The notes under the pieces were generated by a model, which had not been told where the DNA came from, made no database searches, and saw only the letters and a list, made by a program, of their open reading frames with translations. Position numbers and translations under genes: made by a program. From NCBI GenBank assembly GCA_964530445.1, contig CAZHBJ010000001.1, forward strand, positions 5,947-69,946: a DNA stretch of 64,000 nt, read 5' to 3'. How positions within the stretch are numbered: position 1 is the first letter of the stretch; every line of letters starts with the position of its first letter. Source of the stretch: FEN-1297 sp964530445. Lineage in GTDB: Bacteria > Bacteroidota > Ignavibacteria > Ignavibacteriales > Ignavibacteriaceae. Shown one piece after another: positions 1 through 10,094 of the stretch.

Positions 1-1418
1 ACAGGGCTTATCAGCGCATTTGAACCTGCAAATGCAGATTCAATTAAAATATTTTCCAAAGAGTCAAATCTTTCAAAGCCGAATGCAAGAATTGCAATCA
101 GGTAACCGATAAGAATAAATAAAAACGATCTGAAAATTTGCGATCTGTTTTTAATATCTCTAACCGTATAAACCGAAAGCCCGCCTGCAAATAAATTCAT
201 TGCAGCGAATGTGTAGTCATTCCCCCGTAATGCGCCTGCAATTAATACAATAATTACCGTACAATAAAACCCGATGCGTGAATCAAAAATAATTGTGATC
301 AGCATTGATAAGACGGGAATAAAAATCATGAATTGAAGCGGAGCATTGACGGCAATTTGGTTTATTAAGAATGTAATGAATGAAATAAAGATGACTATTA
401 TTGCAATTAACAATACCTTTTGGTTATCGTAGAATAACTTTTTGCGAAATAAGAACAGGTAAATTGTTAATAGTGTTATTAGAAACGCTATGTGAAGAAA
501 CTTGCCAAAAAATTGCAGCAGGTTTCCTTCTCCTCCTACCTCTTCTCCTTTTGCCTGCTTAAAAGAATCTATTTTTAATTTATCTTCTTTTGTTATTCTA
601 TCATGTTTTCCAATAATTCTTTCGTTCTCATTTACAATACCACTGTAACGAGAAACATTGCTTTTTGCTTGATTTAATTCTTCGTTAGTTAATTTGGCAC
701 TGTATATAATATTAGGGAAAATGAAATGAGAGGCATATTCCGTAACTGCTTGCTTTATTTCGTTAGGATAGCCGGTCATATTAATTTCATTACTTATCTC
801 TTTACCGGCTTCATTTTCCGTTAAGAGAGAGTTTAAATGAGTTATCTTGTCAATATTTTTTGTTCTTATTGCAATACTGTCCCGCTCGATTTGCACTGAG
901 TCTTTGTTTATAATCCCGTTTCGATATATATTTCCAAGTACGCCCTGTACCAGAGAGAATAATTTTTTAAAATTAAGAGAACGATTTGAAAGCATATTAC
1001 GCTCTTCCCTTCTTAATTTTTTAAAAGTACTAAAAGAAGGTGAGCTTAGAAAAGTCGGATTAGAATTTTGTAAATTTTTATTTGTTAAAGAACTGTCAAT
1101 TGTTTTTAAAAGATATGTATCGTAGGACTTTAACGAATCAATCGATTTTTGTAATTCATCATCTTTTTTTACAAAAACCGGGTAGACACTTTCAGAAGCA
1201 GCCTTTAATTCTGCTTTATATATTGCGGGATCTTTTAAAATTGGGAAACTGAAGGGGGCAATTAAATCATCATGTATCCAAATTGAACCGATAGATACGT
1301 CTGACTCAATTGATTGACCCTTTGGAAACATCAATGCTATTAAAATTACGGAAACCAGTCCAATTAATAATTTTATTCTTAAACTATTTCTGAATCTTGA
1401 TTGCTTTTTCTCAGCCAT
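1..1418 (-). CDS. 7TM-HD family protein, PgpH-like (partial, C-terminus beyond left edge)
   Basis: I translated this from the sequence: an open frame runs from an ATG at 1418 to the window edge, about 472 residues, beginning MAEKKQSRFRNSLRIKLLIG. It has an N-terminal membrane helix, a long polar region of roughly 240 residues and then closely spaced hydrophobic segments ending in the window at ESAFAGSNALISP. This is the layout of 7TMR-HDED plus 7TM proteins, whose cytoplasmic HD domain is a cyclic-di-AMP phosphodiesterase in Firmicutes (PgpH, YqfF). The HD domain itself would lie beyond the left edge, so catalysis cannot be checked. Cyclic-di-AMP as substrate is a family inference only. It is the last gene of the minus-strand series, 232 bases after the symporter. 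Confidence 0.8.
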   Translation of the reverse strand, partial: MAEKKQSRFRNSLRIKLLIGLVSVILIALMFPKGQSIESDVSIGSIWIHDDLIAPFSFPILKDPAIYKAELKAASESVYPVFVKKDDELQKSIDSLKSYDTYLLKTIDSSLTNKNLQNSNPTFLSSPSFSTFKKLRREERNMLSNRSLNFKKLFSLVQGVLGNIYRNGIINKDSVQIERDSIAIRTKNIDKITHLNSLLTENEAGKEISNEINMTGYPNEIKQAVTEYASHFIFPNIIYSAKLTNEELNQAKSNVSRYSGIVNENERIIGKHDRITKEDKLKIDSFKQAKGEEVGGEGNLLQFFGKFLHIAFLITLLTIYLFLFRKKLFYDNQKVLLIAIIVIFISFITFLINQIAVNAPLQFMIFIPVLSMLITIIFDSRIGFYCTVIIVLIAGALRGNDYTFAAMNLFAGGLSVYTVRDIKNRSQIFRSFLFILIGYLIAILAFGFERFDSLENILIESAFAGSNALISP

Positions 1419-1525
1419 TAGTTATTATTTTTTTTGAGTAAATTCTGGCAATTATAAAAAAAATATACCGTACAATAAAAAACCGTTCAAAATATTCTTA
1501 TAAATATAATCTATAAAAGTATGTT

Positions 1526-1569
1526 TAAAAAATTTGACGTAAAGGGCAAAACAAAATTTGCATGTCAAA
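1526..1569 (-). terminator. Possible terminator after the symporter
   Basis: A nested inverted repeat, TTTGAC (1533-1538) with GTCAAA (1564-1569) and GCAAA (1546-1550) with TTTGC (1557-1561), is followed on the minus strand by a run of T (1526-1532). It lies about 80 bases beyond the symporter stop and 110 before the PgpH-like start, so it could end the symporter transcript or act as an operator. The stem is AT-rich and weak. Confidence 0.35.
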
Positions 1570-1650
1570 ATATTGTCTTACCCTGCAAATTAATCATAAA
1601 ACAATGCTAAGATAAACAATCAAAAAAGAAATTGCTATTATGTTTTTAAA

Positions 1651-3399
1651 TCATTTTATTACTTCATCCCAGCCGATTGTAGATAGGTTTTTATAAATAA
1701 TAATGGCCGAAATAATTGCTGCAATCAAATATATTGAGAAAGCCGTGTAATCTCCGAAAATCAATTTGCCTGTTCCGAATAAAAACGAATAAACCAAAAT
1801 GACTCCCAAAAACCAGTTTACAAACATTTTAAAGAACCCGGTATCGCTTTTAACATCAGGTAGTTTATCCGAAACTTTTTTCCAAAAAACACCTCCGGGA
1901 TGAATTTTTCTGTAAAATGAAAACAATACTTCGTCATCAACCGGTTTGGTTAGAAATGTAACGGTAATCCAAACAACAGTAGTTGATATAACAAGATAAT
2001 ATAGAGTGTATGGAAATTTAATTCCCATACTCGATATGATAGGGAAGACAACAAACGGCGTTATCATTGCAGATATTTCCGACCATGCATTTATGCGCCA
2101 CCAGAACCATCTTAATATTAAGACTGATCCGACACCGGCACCGCATTCCAAAATAAATTCCCACGCGCCGGAAATCCTATTAATAAACAAAGTAATAAAT
2201 ATTGAAACTATCATTAGCAGAATTGTAACAATTCTGGAAATTTTTACATAGTGTTTTTCATCTTTATCTTTTTTAACAAATCGACGGTAAAAATCATTTA
2301 AAATATAAGAACTACCCCAATTTAACTGGGTCGCAATTGTACTCATATATGCAGCAAAAAATGCAGCAACCAGCAATCCTTTTAATCCTACCGGGAGAAA
2401 ATCTCTCATCGCATAAATATACCCCATTCTTTTTGCATCCACAGCCAGATGAGGATAAAGAACTAAAGTTGCAAGTCCTACCAGAATCCACGGCCATGGT
2501 CTGATTCCGTATTGAGCGATCTGGAAAAAAAGAGTAGCAAACAGCGAATGCTTTTCATCTTTTGCAGACATCATTCTTTGGGCGATGTAACCGCCGCCGC
2601 CAGGTTCTGCACCGGGATACCATGACGCCCACCATTGCAGTCCGATGTATGCAAGAAATGCGGTAACAGTTAAAGCAAAGGCGCCTCCCATTGATGTAGC
2701 ACTTGTAATCGTTGGGAAGAAATCAAATACAAACGGCGGCAGTTTATGCTGAAGACCGGCAATTCCGCCGACTTGAGGTGAATTAACAACGAGTATTGCC
2801 AGTATAATTGTTCCACCCATAGCCAGAAAAAATTGAAAGGCATCTGTAACTACGACGCCCCATAATCCGGATAATGCCGAATAGAATGCGACTAAAATCA
2901 TGCAGCCGAATACATAAATCATAACTTGCGAAGCAGGAATTCCAAACATACCGATAAGAATAGATTCCATTGCTTTGTTAACCCAGCCCATTATTATAAT
3001 ATTCATGAACAAGCCGAGGTATAAAGCTCGAAAGCCCCGAAGAAATCTTGCCGGTTTACCCGAATAGCGAATTTCTGCAAATTCAACTTCAGTCATAATA
3101 CCAGCACGGCGCCAAAGCTTAGCAAAGAAAAAAACCGTCAGCAAGCCGCCGAAAGCAAAATTCCACCAAATCCAGTTACCTGCAATTCCGTTTTTTGTAA
3201 CAAGTTCCGTAACGGCGAGTGGTGTATCTGCAGCAAAAGTTGTGGCAACCATAGATAAGCCTGCAAGGTACCAAGGTAAATTTCTTCCCGATAAAAAAAA
3301 CTCATCGGTACTTTTACCTGCCCGTTTAGAATAGTATAATGCTATACCAATAGAAAACACAAAATATAAGAGTATGATTAGGTAGTCTAATAATTGCAA
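1651..3399 (-). CDS. Sodium:solute symporter (SSS family), probable sugar importer
   Basis: 582 residues with a dozen or more hydrophobic segments. The N-terminus (YFVFSIGIALYYSKRAGKS, then FFLSGRNLPWYLAGLSM) is the usual start of the SSS/SSF family, which couples solute uptake across the inner membrane to sodium. The length, with extra C-terminal helices, fits the sugar-type branch. The gene lies 135 bases downstream of a secreted GH2 exo-glucosaminidase-like gene on the same strand, which suggests it imports the released (amino)sugar. The substrate is inferred from this context only; no residue decides it. Confidence 0.85.
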   Translation of the reverse strand: MQLLDYLIILLYFVFSIGIALYYSKRAGKSTDEFFLSGRNLPWYLAGLSMVATTFAADTPLAVTELVTKNGIAGNWIWWNFAFGGLLTVFFFAKLWRRAGIMTEVEFAEIRYSGKPARFLRGFRALYLGLFMNIIIMGWVNKAMESILIGMFGIPASQVMIYVFGCMILVAFYSALSGLWGVVVTDAFQFFLAMGGTIILAILVVNSPQVGGIAGLQHKLPPFVFDFFPTITSATSMGGAFALTVTAFLAYIGLQWWASWYPGAEPGGGGYIAQRMMSAKDEKHSLFATLFFQIAQYGIRPWPWILVGLATLVLYPHLAVDAKRMGYIYAMRDFLPVGLKGLLVAAFFAAYMSTIATQLNWGSSYILNDFYRRFVKKDKDEKHYVKISRIVTILLMIVSIFITLFINRISGAWEFILECGAGVGSVLILRWFWWRINAWSEISAMITPFVVFPIISSMGIKFPYTLYYLVISTTVVWITVTFLTKPVDDEVLFSFYRKIHPGGVFWKKVSDKLPDVKSDTGFFKMFVNWFLGVILVYSFLFGTGKLIFGDYTAFSIYLIAAIISAIIIYKNLSTIGWDEVIK

Positions 3400-3534
3400 A
3401 ATAACCTCTTCTTGTTAATGGTTTTTATTAATGATTTATTATTAAATGAAAAGTTTACTATTTGTTAATATAAATGAATAGCACAAAATATTATTGTCAA
3501 TTAAGATTTTAATATTACCTAATTAATTTCCGTT

Positions 3535-6150
3535 TTAATTTTGAACAGCCTTTACGTTCCAGCCAGAAATTCTTATTCCGGGTTTTTTGTTTTTAAGGTC
3601 TTTTATGTAAAAATGTCCTTTTATAATTTTTGATTCACCGGGCAATAATGAAAAATAATTGTCGCTAAGAAAAATAGGCAATACAGGATTATCTTTATTT
3701 CCTGCAGTTACGGTTAAATCAATTGAAAATGCTAATTTATTTGTAGGATTTTTAATTTCCACTTCAACATATTCCAGAGAACCTGCTGATTTAAATTGAT
3801 GTTTTACTTTTAAGTTAACTTCAGGCAGATTGTTTAATTCAGTAAGATCGGCAAATTGTTTTTCCGGTGTAACAAACCAGGTTGACTTTGCAGTATCTAA
3901 TAAGTCCGGCTTTGTAGATAAACAATAGAAATTAGAACTTGCCGCTTTGTTATTTTTATATAATTTCAAATTAACAAAATAAGTCTTGCTTAGTCCTTTA
4001 ATTTCAGGCAGTTTAAGTACTTGTTTCGATTCATTGGAATTTAAATTGCTTTTCAGTTCTTTTTCAAATTTTTTAGTCAGATCAAAATTTAAAATGGTAA
4101 CCTTTGCCGTTAAGTTTTTATATTCATTTAGTGTATTATTAATTAGGTCGATTGAATTATTTTCATAATTATATTGAATATGAACCGGCTCACCTGCTTT
4201 TCTAGCTCCGTAAAATGCTCCGTTCGGCATTAAATAATAATCGTACAACTGCCACCATAATTTTGGCCATGCGGAATTGTACATCCACTGAATTACGCCG
4301 GTAGATTTAAATTTATTTGCATCGAAAGCTTCATACATTGCCCGCATTGCTTCATAGTTTGTGTACTGTGCTTTCCGTTCGTAATCTTCAAGATTTTCCG
4401 GTGTGCCAAGCCGTTTGTCTATCGCTTCATTATATCTTGTTAGATGTTTAAATCTACCCCTGCTGCAGTGGTAATACCATTCACTGTTTATTGGCCAAAG
4501 AGAATCTTCGGGAATCATTTTTCTTAAACTTTCAATCGGTGGAACTTGAGGACCGGGTCCGGTTTCCGTATTGAATCCGAAAGCCCCTCCATACTTTTTA
4601 TCAACGTACCAATAATTGGGCGGAACATAATTGTAAGGCCCTCTCATTTTAACGGCTGTTTTTCCGGTAAGTGTGCTTGTATGTTCTGCGGCAGATGCAA
4701 TACACGGTCTTGTTGGGTCGTACTTTGATAGTATTGCCAAATATTTTTTTTCAAGTTCAGGTCTTGGGAACTTATCGCTTCCATACAACCATAAGAAGAT
4801 GCTTGGATGATTTCTCAGCCAAAGAATTTGATCTTTCCATGAGCGGGAAGCAATTTGCATATCTTCCTGAGTTTTTATTCCACCGTATTTATCCACCGGT
4901 TTACCCAGCAGTCCTTCCCATTCCCATTGGCAGCTCCAGCCAACCATTATTAAAATCCCCTTTTCATCGCATAAGTTATAAATATCCTGGTTTTCGCCCC
5001 AGAATCCTTCCAATCTTATTGCATTTAAATTCATCTGTTTAGCATAATCAATTTGGGCTGCAAGGTTTGAATAAGTATTATTCAGCAGCATATTATCAGC
5101 CCAGCCGCCGCCGCGAATTAAAATTTTCTTACCGTTTAATTTAAAACCGCGAAATCCTTGTTTGGTAAAATAATCTGTTACTTCACGGATGCCGAATCTA
5201 ATATCTTTCTTATCCGATATTTGATTATCGGTTTTAAATGTCAGCGTCAAATCATATAATTCAGGCTTGCCGAAATCATTTGTCCACCATAATCGAGGAT
5301 TTTTTATAATCAATTGAGAATATTCATCCGGTTTAAAAGTTATTATTTTTGTTTCGTCGGGCAATAAAGAAATATTTTTATGAAATTCAATTGAGCCGAT
5401 CTTACCATATAAAATTCCGGCAATATTTTTATTCGAATTGTTTTGTACTTCGGCAGAAACAGTAAGCCGGGCTTTTTTAAGAGTCACAGTATCAACTTTT
5501 GTTTGAATATAAGGATGATTAATTGAAACATCGCCGCTTAATTTTAAGTTAACTCCGCGCCACAAACCCATATTACTGTCCGGCGGTTCGGGATTCCAAT
5601 CAACAAAACCTATAGTCGGATCGCCTTTTTTAGGAGGAATAACTTCTACGGCAAGTACATTTTTATCTCCGAACTTTGCGGCATTACTTATATTTATTTC
5701 AAATCTTCTAAATGATCCTTTAGTAGTATCCGGGCCGGCAATCTGTTTCCCGTTCAGCCATATATTTGCATAATAATTAATTCCGTTGAATTCGAGTTTC
5801 GCGGTTGTTATATCTTTGTCTTTTGGAATTGTAAACTCAATTCTATACCACCAGGGCTTTGTAAATTGTTCACGCGGTATTTTATCCAGGTTTTTCGAAA
5901 AGAAAATATTTTTATAAACCGAATCCTTTACAAGTGCTGCTAAAACAGTTGTGGGAACTTCGGCCGGAAGCCACCCTTTTGTAGAAAATCCTATTTCGGA
6001 AATCTCATTCCCATCTGTATTAACTTTTTCGGAAGATTGGATCCGCCAGCCTTTTTTTAATTTAATTTTAAAATGATTCTTATTTATACCGGACGAAATT
6101 GAAGTTAGCATAATAGAAAAAATTAGAACTGCTAATAATTTACCGGACAT
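3535..6150 (-). CDS. Glycoside hydrolase family 2, exo-beta-D-glucosaminidase-like, exported
   Basis: 871 residues. A signal peptide (about 1-21) is followed by the GH2 sugar-binding domain (about 30-210; NMGLWRGV at 193-200), an immunoglobulin-like domain (about 210-325), a TIM barrel (about 325-610) and C-terminal beta domains. In most GH2 enzymes the acid/base is the Glu of an NE motif. Here the position reads WLYGSD with Asp459, and the nucleophile candidate is Glu529 in FNTETGPG. Asp acid/base and Glu nucleophile about 72 residues apart are the known signature of the CsxA exo-glucosaminidase subfamily that trims chitosan oligomers; here the spacing is 70. Glu381 (RLEGFWGEN) may match the substrate-binding Glu of that family. 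A mannosidase-like activity remains possible. The symporter downstream fits use of the product. Confidence 0.85.
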   Translation of the reverse strand: MSGKLLAVLIFSIMLTSISSGINKNHFKIKLKKGWRIQSSEKVNTDGNEISEIGFSTKGWLPAEVPTTVLAALVKDSVYKNIFFSKNLDKIPREQFTKPWWYRIEFTIPKDKDITTAKLEFNGINYYANIWLNGKQIAGPDTTKGSFRRFEINISNAAKFGDKNVLAVEVIPPKKGDPTIGFVDWNPEPPDSNMGLWRGVNLKLSGDVSINHPYIQTKVDTVTLKKARLTVSAEVQNNSNKNIAGILYGKIGSIEFHKNISLLPDETKIITFKPDEYSQLIIKNPRLWWTNDFGKPELYDLTLTFKTDNQISDKKDIRFGIREVTDYFTKQGFRGFKLNGKKILIRGGGWADNMLLNNTYSNLAAQIDYAKQMNLNAIRLEGFWGENQDIYNLCDEKGILIMVGWSCQWEWEGLLGKPVDKYGGIKTQEDMQIASRSWKDQILWLRNHPSIFLWLYGSDKFPRPELEKKYLAILSKYDPTRPCIASAAEHTSTLTGKTAVKMRGPYNYVPPNYWYVDKKYGGAFGFNTETGPGPQVPPIESLRKMIPEDSLWPINSEWYYHCSRGRFKHLTRYNEAIDKRLGTPENLEDYERKAQYTNYEAMRAMYEAFDANKFKSTGVIQWMYNSAWPKLWWQLYDYYLMPNGAFYGARKAGEPVHIQYNYENNSIDLINNTLNEYKNLTAKVTILNFDLTKKFEKELKSNLNSNESKQVLKLPEIKGLSKTYFVNLKLYKNNKAASSNFYCLSTKPDLLDTAKSTWFVTPEKQFADLTELNNLPEVNLKVKHQFKSAGSLEYVEVEIKNPTNKLAFSIDLTVTAGNKDNPVLPIFLSDNYFSLLPGESKIIKGHFYIKDLKNKKPGIRISGWNVKAVQN

Positions 6151-6294
6151 TGAAGTACCTTATAAAATTGATTAAAGTTGGCATTAAAAATATAAATTTT
6201 TGGAACTTATTCTACTAATTAAACTGCATAAAATCTAAAAATATAAATATGATTTGGGATAATTATAAGTAATAACTACAACTTTATACTTTTT

Positions 6295-8445
6295 TTATAA
6301 AACCAAAACTAAAGAAATAAAAGAAATGACCGCTATAATAAATCCGGTTATTTGTAAGCCGGCTAACGGAATAAAAAACAAACTTGCCGCTATTGAACCC
6401 AAGCAGCCGCCGATTAAATCGGCAGAGTAAAGAGGTGAAACAATCAACTTTTGTTCCTTCACTTTGTAGAAGCCTGCAAAAGCGAAAATTCCCGCTACAA
6501 AAGAACCTGAAATTGCTAATAAAATGGAAATACCTATTAAGCCGAATTCAAATTTTCCAATTGTTAAAATGAAAGCCAAATTAAAAAGTCCGAAGCCTGC
6601 AAACAATGCAGTTCCGACCCACCGGGAAATTAACAATTTATTATTTCGTTTCTGAGCAAAGTTATTAATTGAATATGAACCTAAAACAAGGCCCGCCATA
6701 AAAGCCATCAATAAAATACCGATATCCCTGAATAAGATTCCATTTGTAACCTGGTAATGTAATATTAAGATTGTTTCAAACACCATTCCTAAAAAGCCTG
6801 CAATAAATACTATAATAAATCTTCTGATTTTAGGCGAGAACTTTCCGATCAAGAAAATAATTAGTATTGGAATTGTAAGTAAAAAATATATTAAAAGATG
6901 AGTTTTTGAGCTTGGATCGAAAAGAGAAAAATTGAGAGAATTGATATCGGGGAAAAATTTAGACAGCCATATCGCAATAGAGTATTGATAGCAAATTGGT
7001 CTTGAATCGGTATTTACCGGAGCTAAGTTATTTGATAAAATATTTTCTATTTCAAATTTTCTATCGTTAGTATAAATGTATTTTACATATTGCGGTGTAA
7101 TTAATTTTGTTTTAAAGTTTCTTTCATTCAATCTATTAGCCAATATATTTCCATCACTAGAAAGTTGCGAATTGGAAGAGATGAATATATTTGTAACTCC
7201 CGGTAAAACTACTATTGAGTTAAAAGCCGAGTTTAATGCCCGATATATACTGACGTTTCTCGAAATAAGCGGAGGCGGCCATATGTTTTCGGAAGAGCGG
7301 AGTCTGAAAGATAAAACACCTTCCTTATTCAATCTTTTGGAACATAATTCAAAAAATTCCTTAGTATAAAATCTATTTGTCTGACCTGACGAAGGCTCCG
7401 GCATTCCAATTAAAATCACGTCATATTTAAAATAATTATTTAAATATTTTCTCGGATCATCAATTATAATTTTTAAATTATTCTTATTAAACGAAACAGG
7501 TAAGTATTTTTTAAGCAGCATTAACTTGTCTCTATTAAATTCAACATAGATAATTTTTTTAAGTTTGTATTTGTTAAGTTCATTTATAATTCCTTCAAAC
7601 CCGCCGCCTAAAACCAAAACTGTCTTAGGATTTTCATGTTGAAGAAGACTAAAATGAACAAATTCTTCGGCGGCAGTACTTTCTGTTTCATAAGTTAGGG
7701 CATCATTTTCAAAAACAGATATTTGATTTCCCGAAGATGTAAGAGATATTCTACCGTATGGAGTATCTTTTGCTTCAATAAGATCCGGATGATTTATCTC
7801 CGTCATTTGTTTATCAAACGAAGATGAAAATAAGAGGAAGGGGGTTGTAAATATTAAACTGATGAGAACAACAGCTTTGTATAAATTGCTATTTACATTC
7901 TTTGCATATATGTAAGCAAGTCCAAAGGAAATCACAGTACAAACAACTGCTATTGTAAAATTTTGTATTCCGAACTTTATTGTTAATGTTGAAATCAAAC
8001 CGCCGAGTACGCCGCCGAAACTTTCAACTGCATAAGCTTTTGCAAGTGTCTTGTTCCGTTCAATATAAATTTTTGCAGCCCACTGAAACATTAATCCGGT
8101 AAGGAAACTTGCCGGAATAAGCGCAGCGGCTAGTGCAGTTATCTGAATTTCAAATGGAAGAAAAACACCCGGTACATAGCCCGATAAATATCTTAGCGAA
8201 CGAATGAAGTAAACATCCGATATTAAAAGAATGCCAAACAAAAAGGCAGGAAGACTAATTTGTTTTTTCGTAGGAGTAAATGATTTTTTGCCGGCTATTG
8301 CGCCGATTGAAGTTCCGAAAAGCCAGAATCCGAAAGAAAGGATATAAATTAATTCAATACCGTAAAAAGCAACGTTTAATTCTCTAAGTATAATTACTTG
8401 TCCGAGAATTGAAACTAACCCGACTATTAAAAGATAAAAAGACAC
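6295..8445 (-). CDS. Membrane-embedded spermidine synthase-like protein
   Basis: 716 residues: about six or seven membrane helices (1-205), a soluble Rossmann-type domain (about 210-490) and a second set of helices (about 518-716). The soluble part has a SAM-binding glycine motif (VLVLGGGFEG, 276-285) and the acidic strand end VEFNRD (301-306), as in spermidine synthases. The catalytic Asp motif of true aminopropyltransferases (D-x-x-D-P) is replaced by IGMPEPSSG (346-354), so polyamine synthesis is doubtful. It starts 11 bases after the Memo-AMMECR1 gene and is probably in the same operon. Family membership is clear; the reaction is unknown. Confidence 0.8.
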   Translation of the reverse strand: MSFYLLIVGLVSILGQVIILRELNVAFYGIELIYILSFGFWLFGTSIGAIAGKKSFTPTKKQISLPAFLFGILLISDVYFIRSLRYLSGYVPGVFLPFEIQITALAAALIPASFLTGLMFQWAAKIYIERNKTLAKAYAVESFGGVLGGLISTLTIKFGIQNFTIAVVCTVISFGLAYIYAKNVNSNLYKAVVLISLIFTTPFLLFSSSFDKQMTEINHPDLIEAKDTPYGRISLTSSGNQISVFENDALTYETESTAAEEFVHFSLLQHENPKTVLVLGGGFEGIINELNKYKLKKIIYVEFNRDKLMLLKKYLPVSFNKNNLKIIIDDPRKYLNNYFKYDVILIGMPEPSSGQTNRFYTKEFFELCSKRLNKEGVLSFRLRSSENIWPPPLISRNVSIYRALNSAFNSIVVLPGVTNIFISSNSQLSSDGNILANRLNERNFKTKLITPQYVKYIYTNDRKFEIENILSNNLAPVNTDSRPICYQYSIAIWLSKFFPDINSLNFSLFDPSSKTHLLIYFLLTIPILIIFLIGKFSPKIRRFIIVFIAGFLGMVFETILILHYQVTNGILFRDIGILLMAFMAGLVLGSYSINNFAQKRNNKLLISRWVGTALFAGFGLFNLAFILTIGKFEFGLIGISILLAISGSFVAGIFAFAGFYKVKEQKLIVSPLYSADLIGGCLGSIAASLFFIPLAGLQITGFIIAVISFISLVLVL

Positions 8446-8456
8446 ATTTTTTCTTT

Positions 8457-10094
8457 TTATTTAAATTCAGACTCATCGAATATTTTTGCCTGGAAAGTAG
8501 ATAAATCCGCATCGTGCCAGCTGCCCGCTGGCAAGCCGGCCTTCCTGCAAAGGTTATCCAAAAATTCAACTTTATTCCATCGCATTTCCGTTGCGACCTG
8601 GGGAAGAAAGACTGCTTTCTTTCCGTTTTTTGACAATACAACTCCATCTCTGCCAAGAATTATTTCGTCTATACTATTTATAGGTTTTGCCGGAGTAAGA
8701 ACGGATATTTCTATTTCAATACCGGGAAGTTCATCAAGTGTTACGGGCATAAACCTCATATCACTGAAAGCAGATTCAAGCGCCATTGTACTTACTACTT
8801 TTAACAGCGGTATATCTTCCCGCATATATCCGATACATCCTCGTAATTCCCCATGCTTTCTTAATGTAACAAAGGCTCCTAATTTTTTTTGAAGTACAGG
8901 ATCGGAGATTTCGTCTTCAGTAATTTTTTTCGTAGTTAAATATTGTTTAATACTTTTTCTCGCAAGAGAAAGGAGAGTCTTTTTTTGTGAATCATTTAAT
9001 TCAAATTCGTTTTCTTTTCCTTTTTTTGAATTCTCTACGTATTCATTTTTATTCTTTTTTTTTGAAAATGCAACAGCACCGTAACCAACAACACGGTCTT
9101 TACCGGCCATCGGATTATCGCCCGAATTTGCATAATTAATAATTACTGCAGTATCGGCGCCTAATTCTTTAGCTGCCGTCATTGCAGCTATAATCGGACC
9201 TTCTCCACATGCACACGTTAAAAGATTTTGAATACCCTTATTCATTTGTTCGTTTATTGTTTTAACAAATGTTCCCGGATCCATTTTACTTATCGCTTCC
9301 AGTGTATTACGGTCGACTTCCCCGGCATCTTTATATTCGGGATAATGAGAAAGATCCGAACTGGCAACGATTAGTGCATTTTTATCCTTTATAACTTTAG
9401 CCAAAGCCTTACCGAAATCGGTACACAAATTATAATCCGAAGATCCGACAACAGCGGGCAGTATTTTTGTACCCGGGAAAAGATATTTTATAAACGGGAT
9501 CTGAACTTCAATTGAATGCTCTTTTGCATGCACTGCAGGGTTAAAAACACAATCTTTATCCGAAGCAATTAATTCATCTGCGGTCTTTTCATCTATTTTA
9601 GATAAGCCAAGCGGTGTTTGATAACCCTCCCGCGGATAGATTGAAATTTTATTAAAATATGCCGTTGTATGGTTTGTTCCTAAAATTACTATCAAATCGT
9701 ATTTATAATTTTTTGCCTGATTATAAGCATCTGCCGCCGTTTGACCGGAGAATACATATCCGGCATGAGGTGAAATAATTGCCAAAGGCTTTCCAATGTT
9801 TTTGTCTAAAGCATGTTTAAAATAATTCTTAATTGATGATAATAATTCCGAAGAGTCGGCGGGATAAAATTTTCCCGCAAAAACAGGCTTCCGAATTTTT
9901 GCATCCGGATATTGAGCGCTGCATTGTATATTGCCGTTTAAGGTTAAAGTTGTCATGATGATTAAAAAATAAAATTTGTTAATTGATATTGCTTTTATCT
10001 TACGTAAATATTTTAATCTGTCTTCGCGTTTGCTTAGACGGACTTGTTTAATTAAAATAATTTTTTTCATAAAATACTCAAACATTAATTCCAC
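8457..10094 (-). CDS. AmmeMemoRadiSam system: Memo-AMMECR1 fusion protein with export signal
   Basis: 545 residues. The first 60 form a basic stretch and a hydrophobic segment (about 41-54), giving a signal peptide or anchor. The start may be Met9 rather than Met1. Residues about 66-345 are a Memo domain, related to LigB dioxygenases, with the metal-site candidates His110 (ISPHAGYVFSG), His142 (GTNH), His250 (DLSH) and Cys294/Cys296 (TCACGEG). Residues about 365-545 are an AMMECR1 domain with its hallmark LRGCIG (417-422). The two proteins are often separate genes; here they are fused. The gene overlaps the radical SAM gene by 10 bases. The biochemical role of the three-part system is not established. 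Confidence 0.92.
   Translation of the reverse strand: MELMFEYFMKKIILIKQVRLSKREDRLKYLRKIKAISINKFYFLIIMTTLTLNGNIQCSAQYPDAKIRKPVFAGKFYPADSSELLSSIKNYFKHALDKNIGKPLAIISPHAGYVFSGQTAADAYNQAKNYKYDLIVILGTNHTTAYFNKISIYPREGYQTPLGLSKIDEKTADELIASDKDCVFNPAVHAKEHSIEVQIPFIKYLFPGTKILPAVVGSSDYNLCTDFGKALAKVIKDKNALIVASSDLSHYPEYKDAGEVDRNTLEAISKMDPGTFVKTINEQMNKGIQNLLTCACGEGPIIAAMTAAKELGADTAVIINYANSGDNPMAGKDRVVGYGAVAFSKKKNKNEYVENSKKGKENEFELNDSQKKTLLSLARKSIKQYLTTKKITEDEISDPVLQKKLGAFVTLRKHGELRGCIGYMREDIPLLKVVSTMALESAFSDMRFMPVTLDELPGIEIEISVLTPAKPINSIDEIILGRDGVVLSKNGKKAVFLPQVATEMRWNKVEFLDNLCRKAGLPAGSWHDADLSTFQAKIFDESEFK

Noticed and set aside
847..1125. Plus-strand open frame of 92 codons inside the left-edge gene
   Set aside because: It is opposite to the well-supported 7TM-HD family frame, lacks a family signature and has a composition expected of a complementary strand.
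4671..5042. 123-codon plus-strand frame inside the GH2 gene
   Set aside because: It is the complement of a conserved catalytic-domain coding region and has no independent support.
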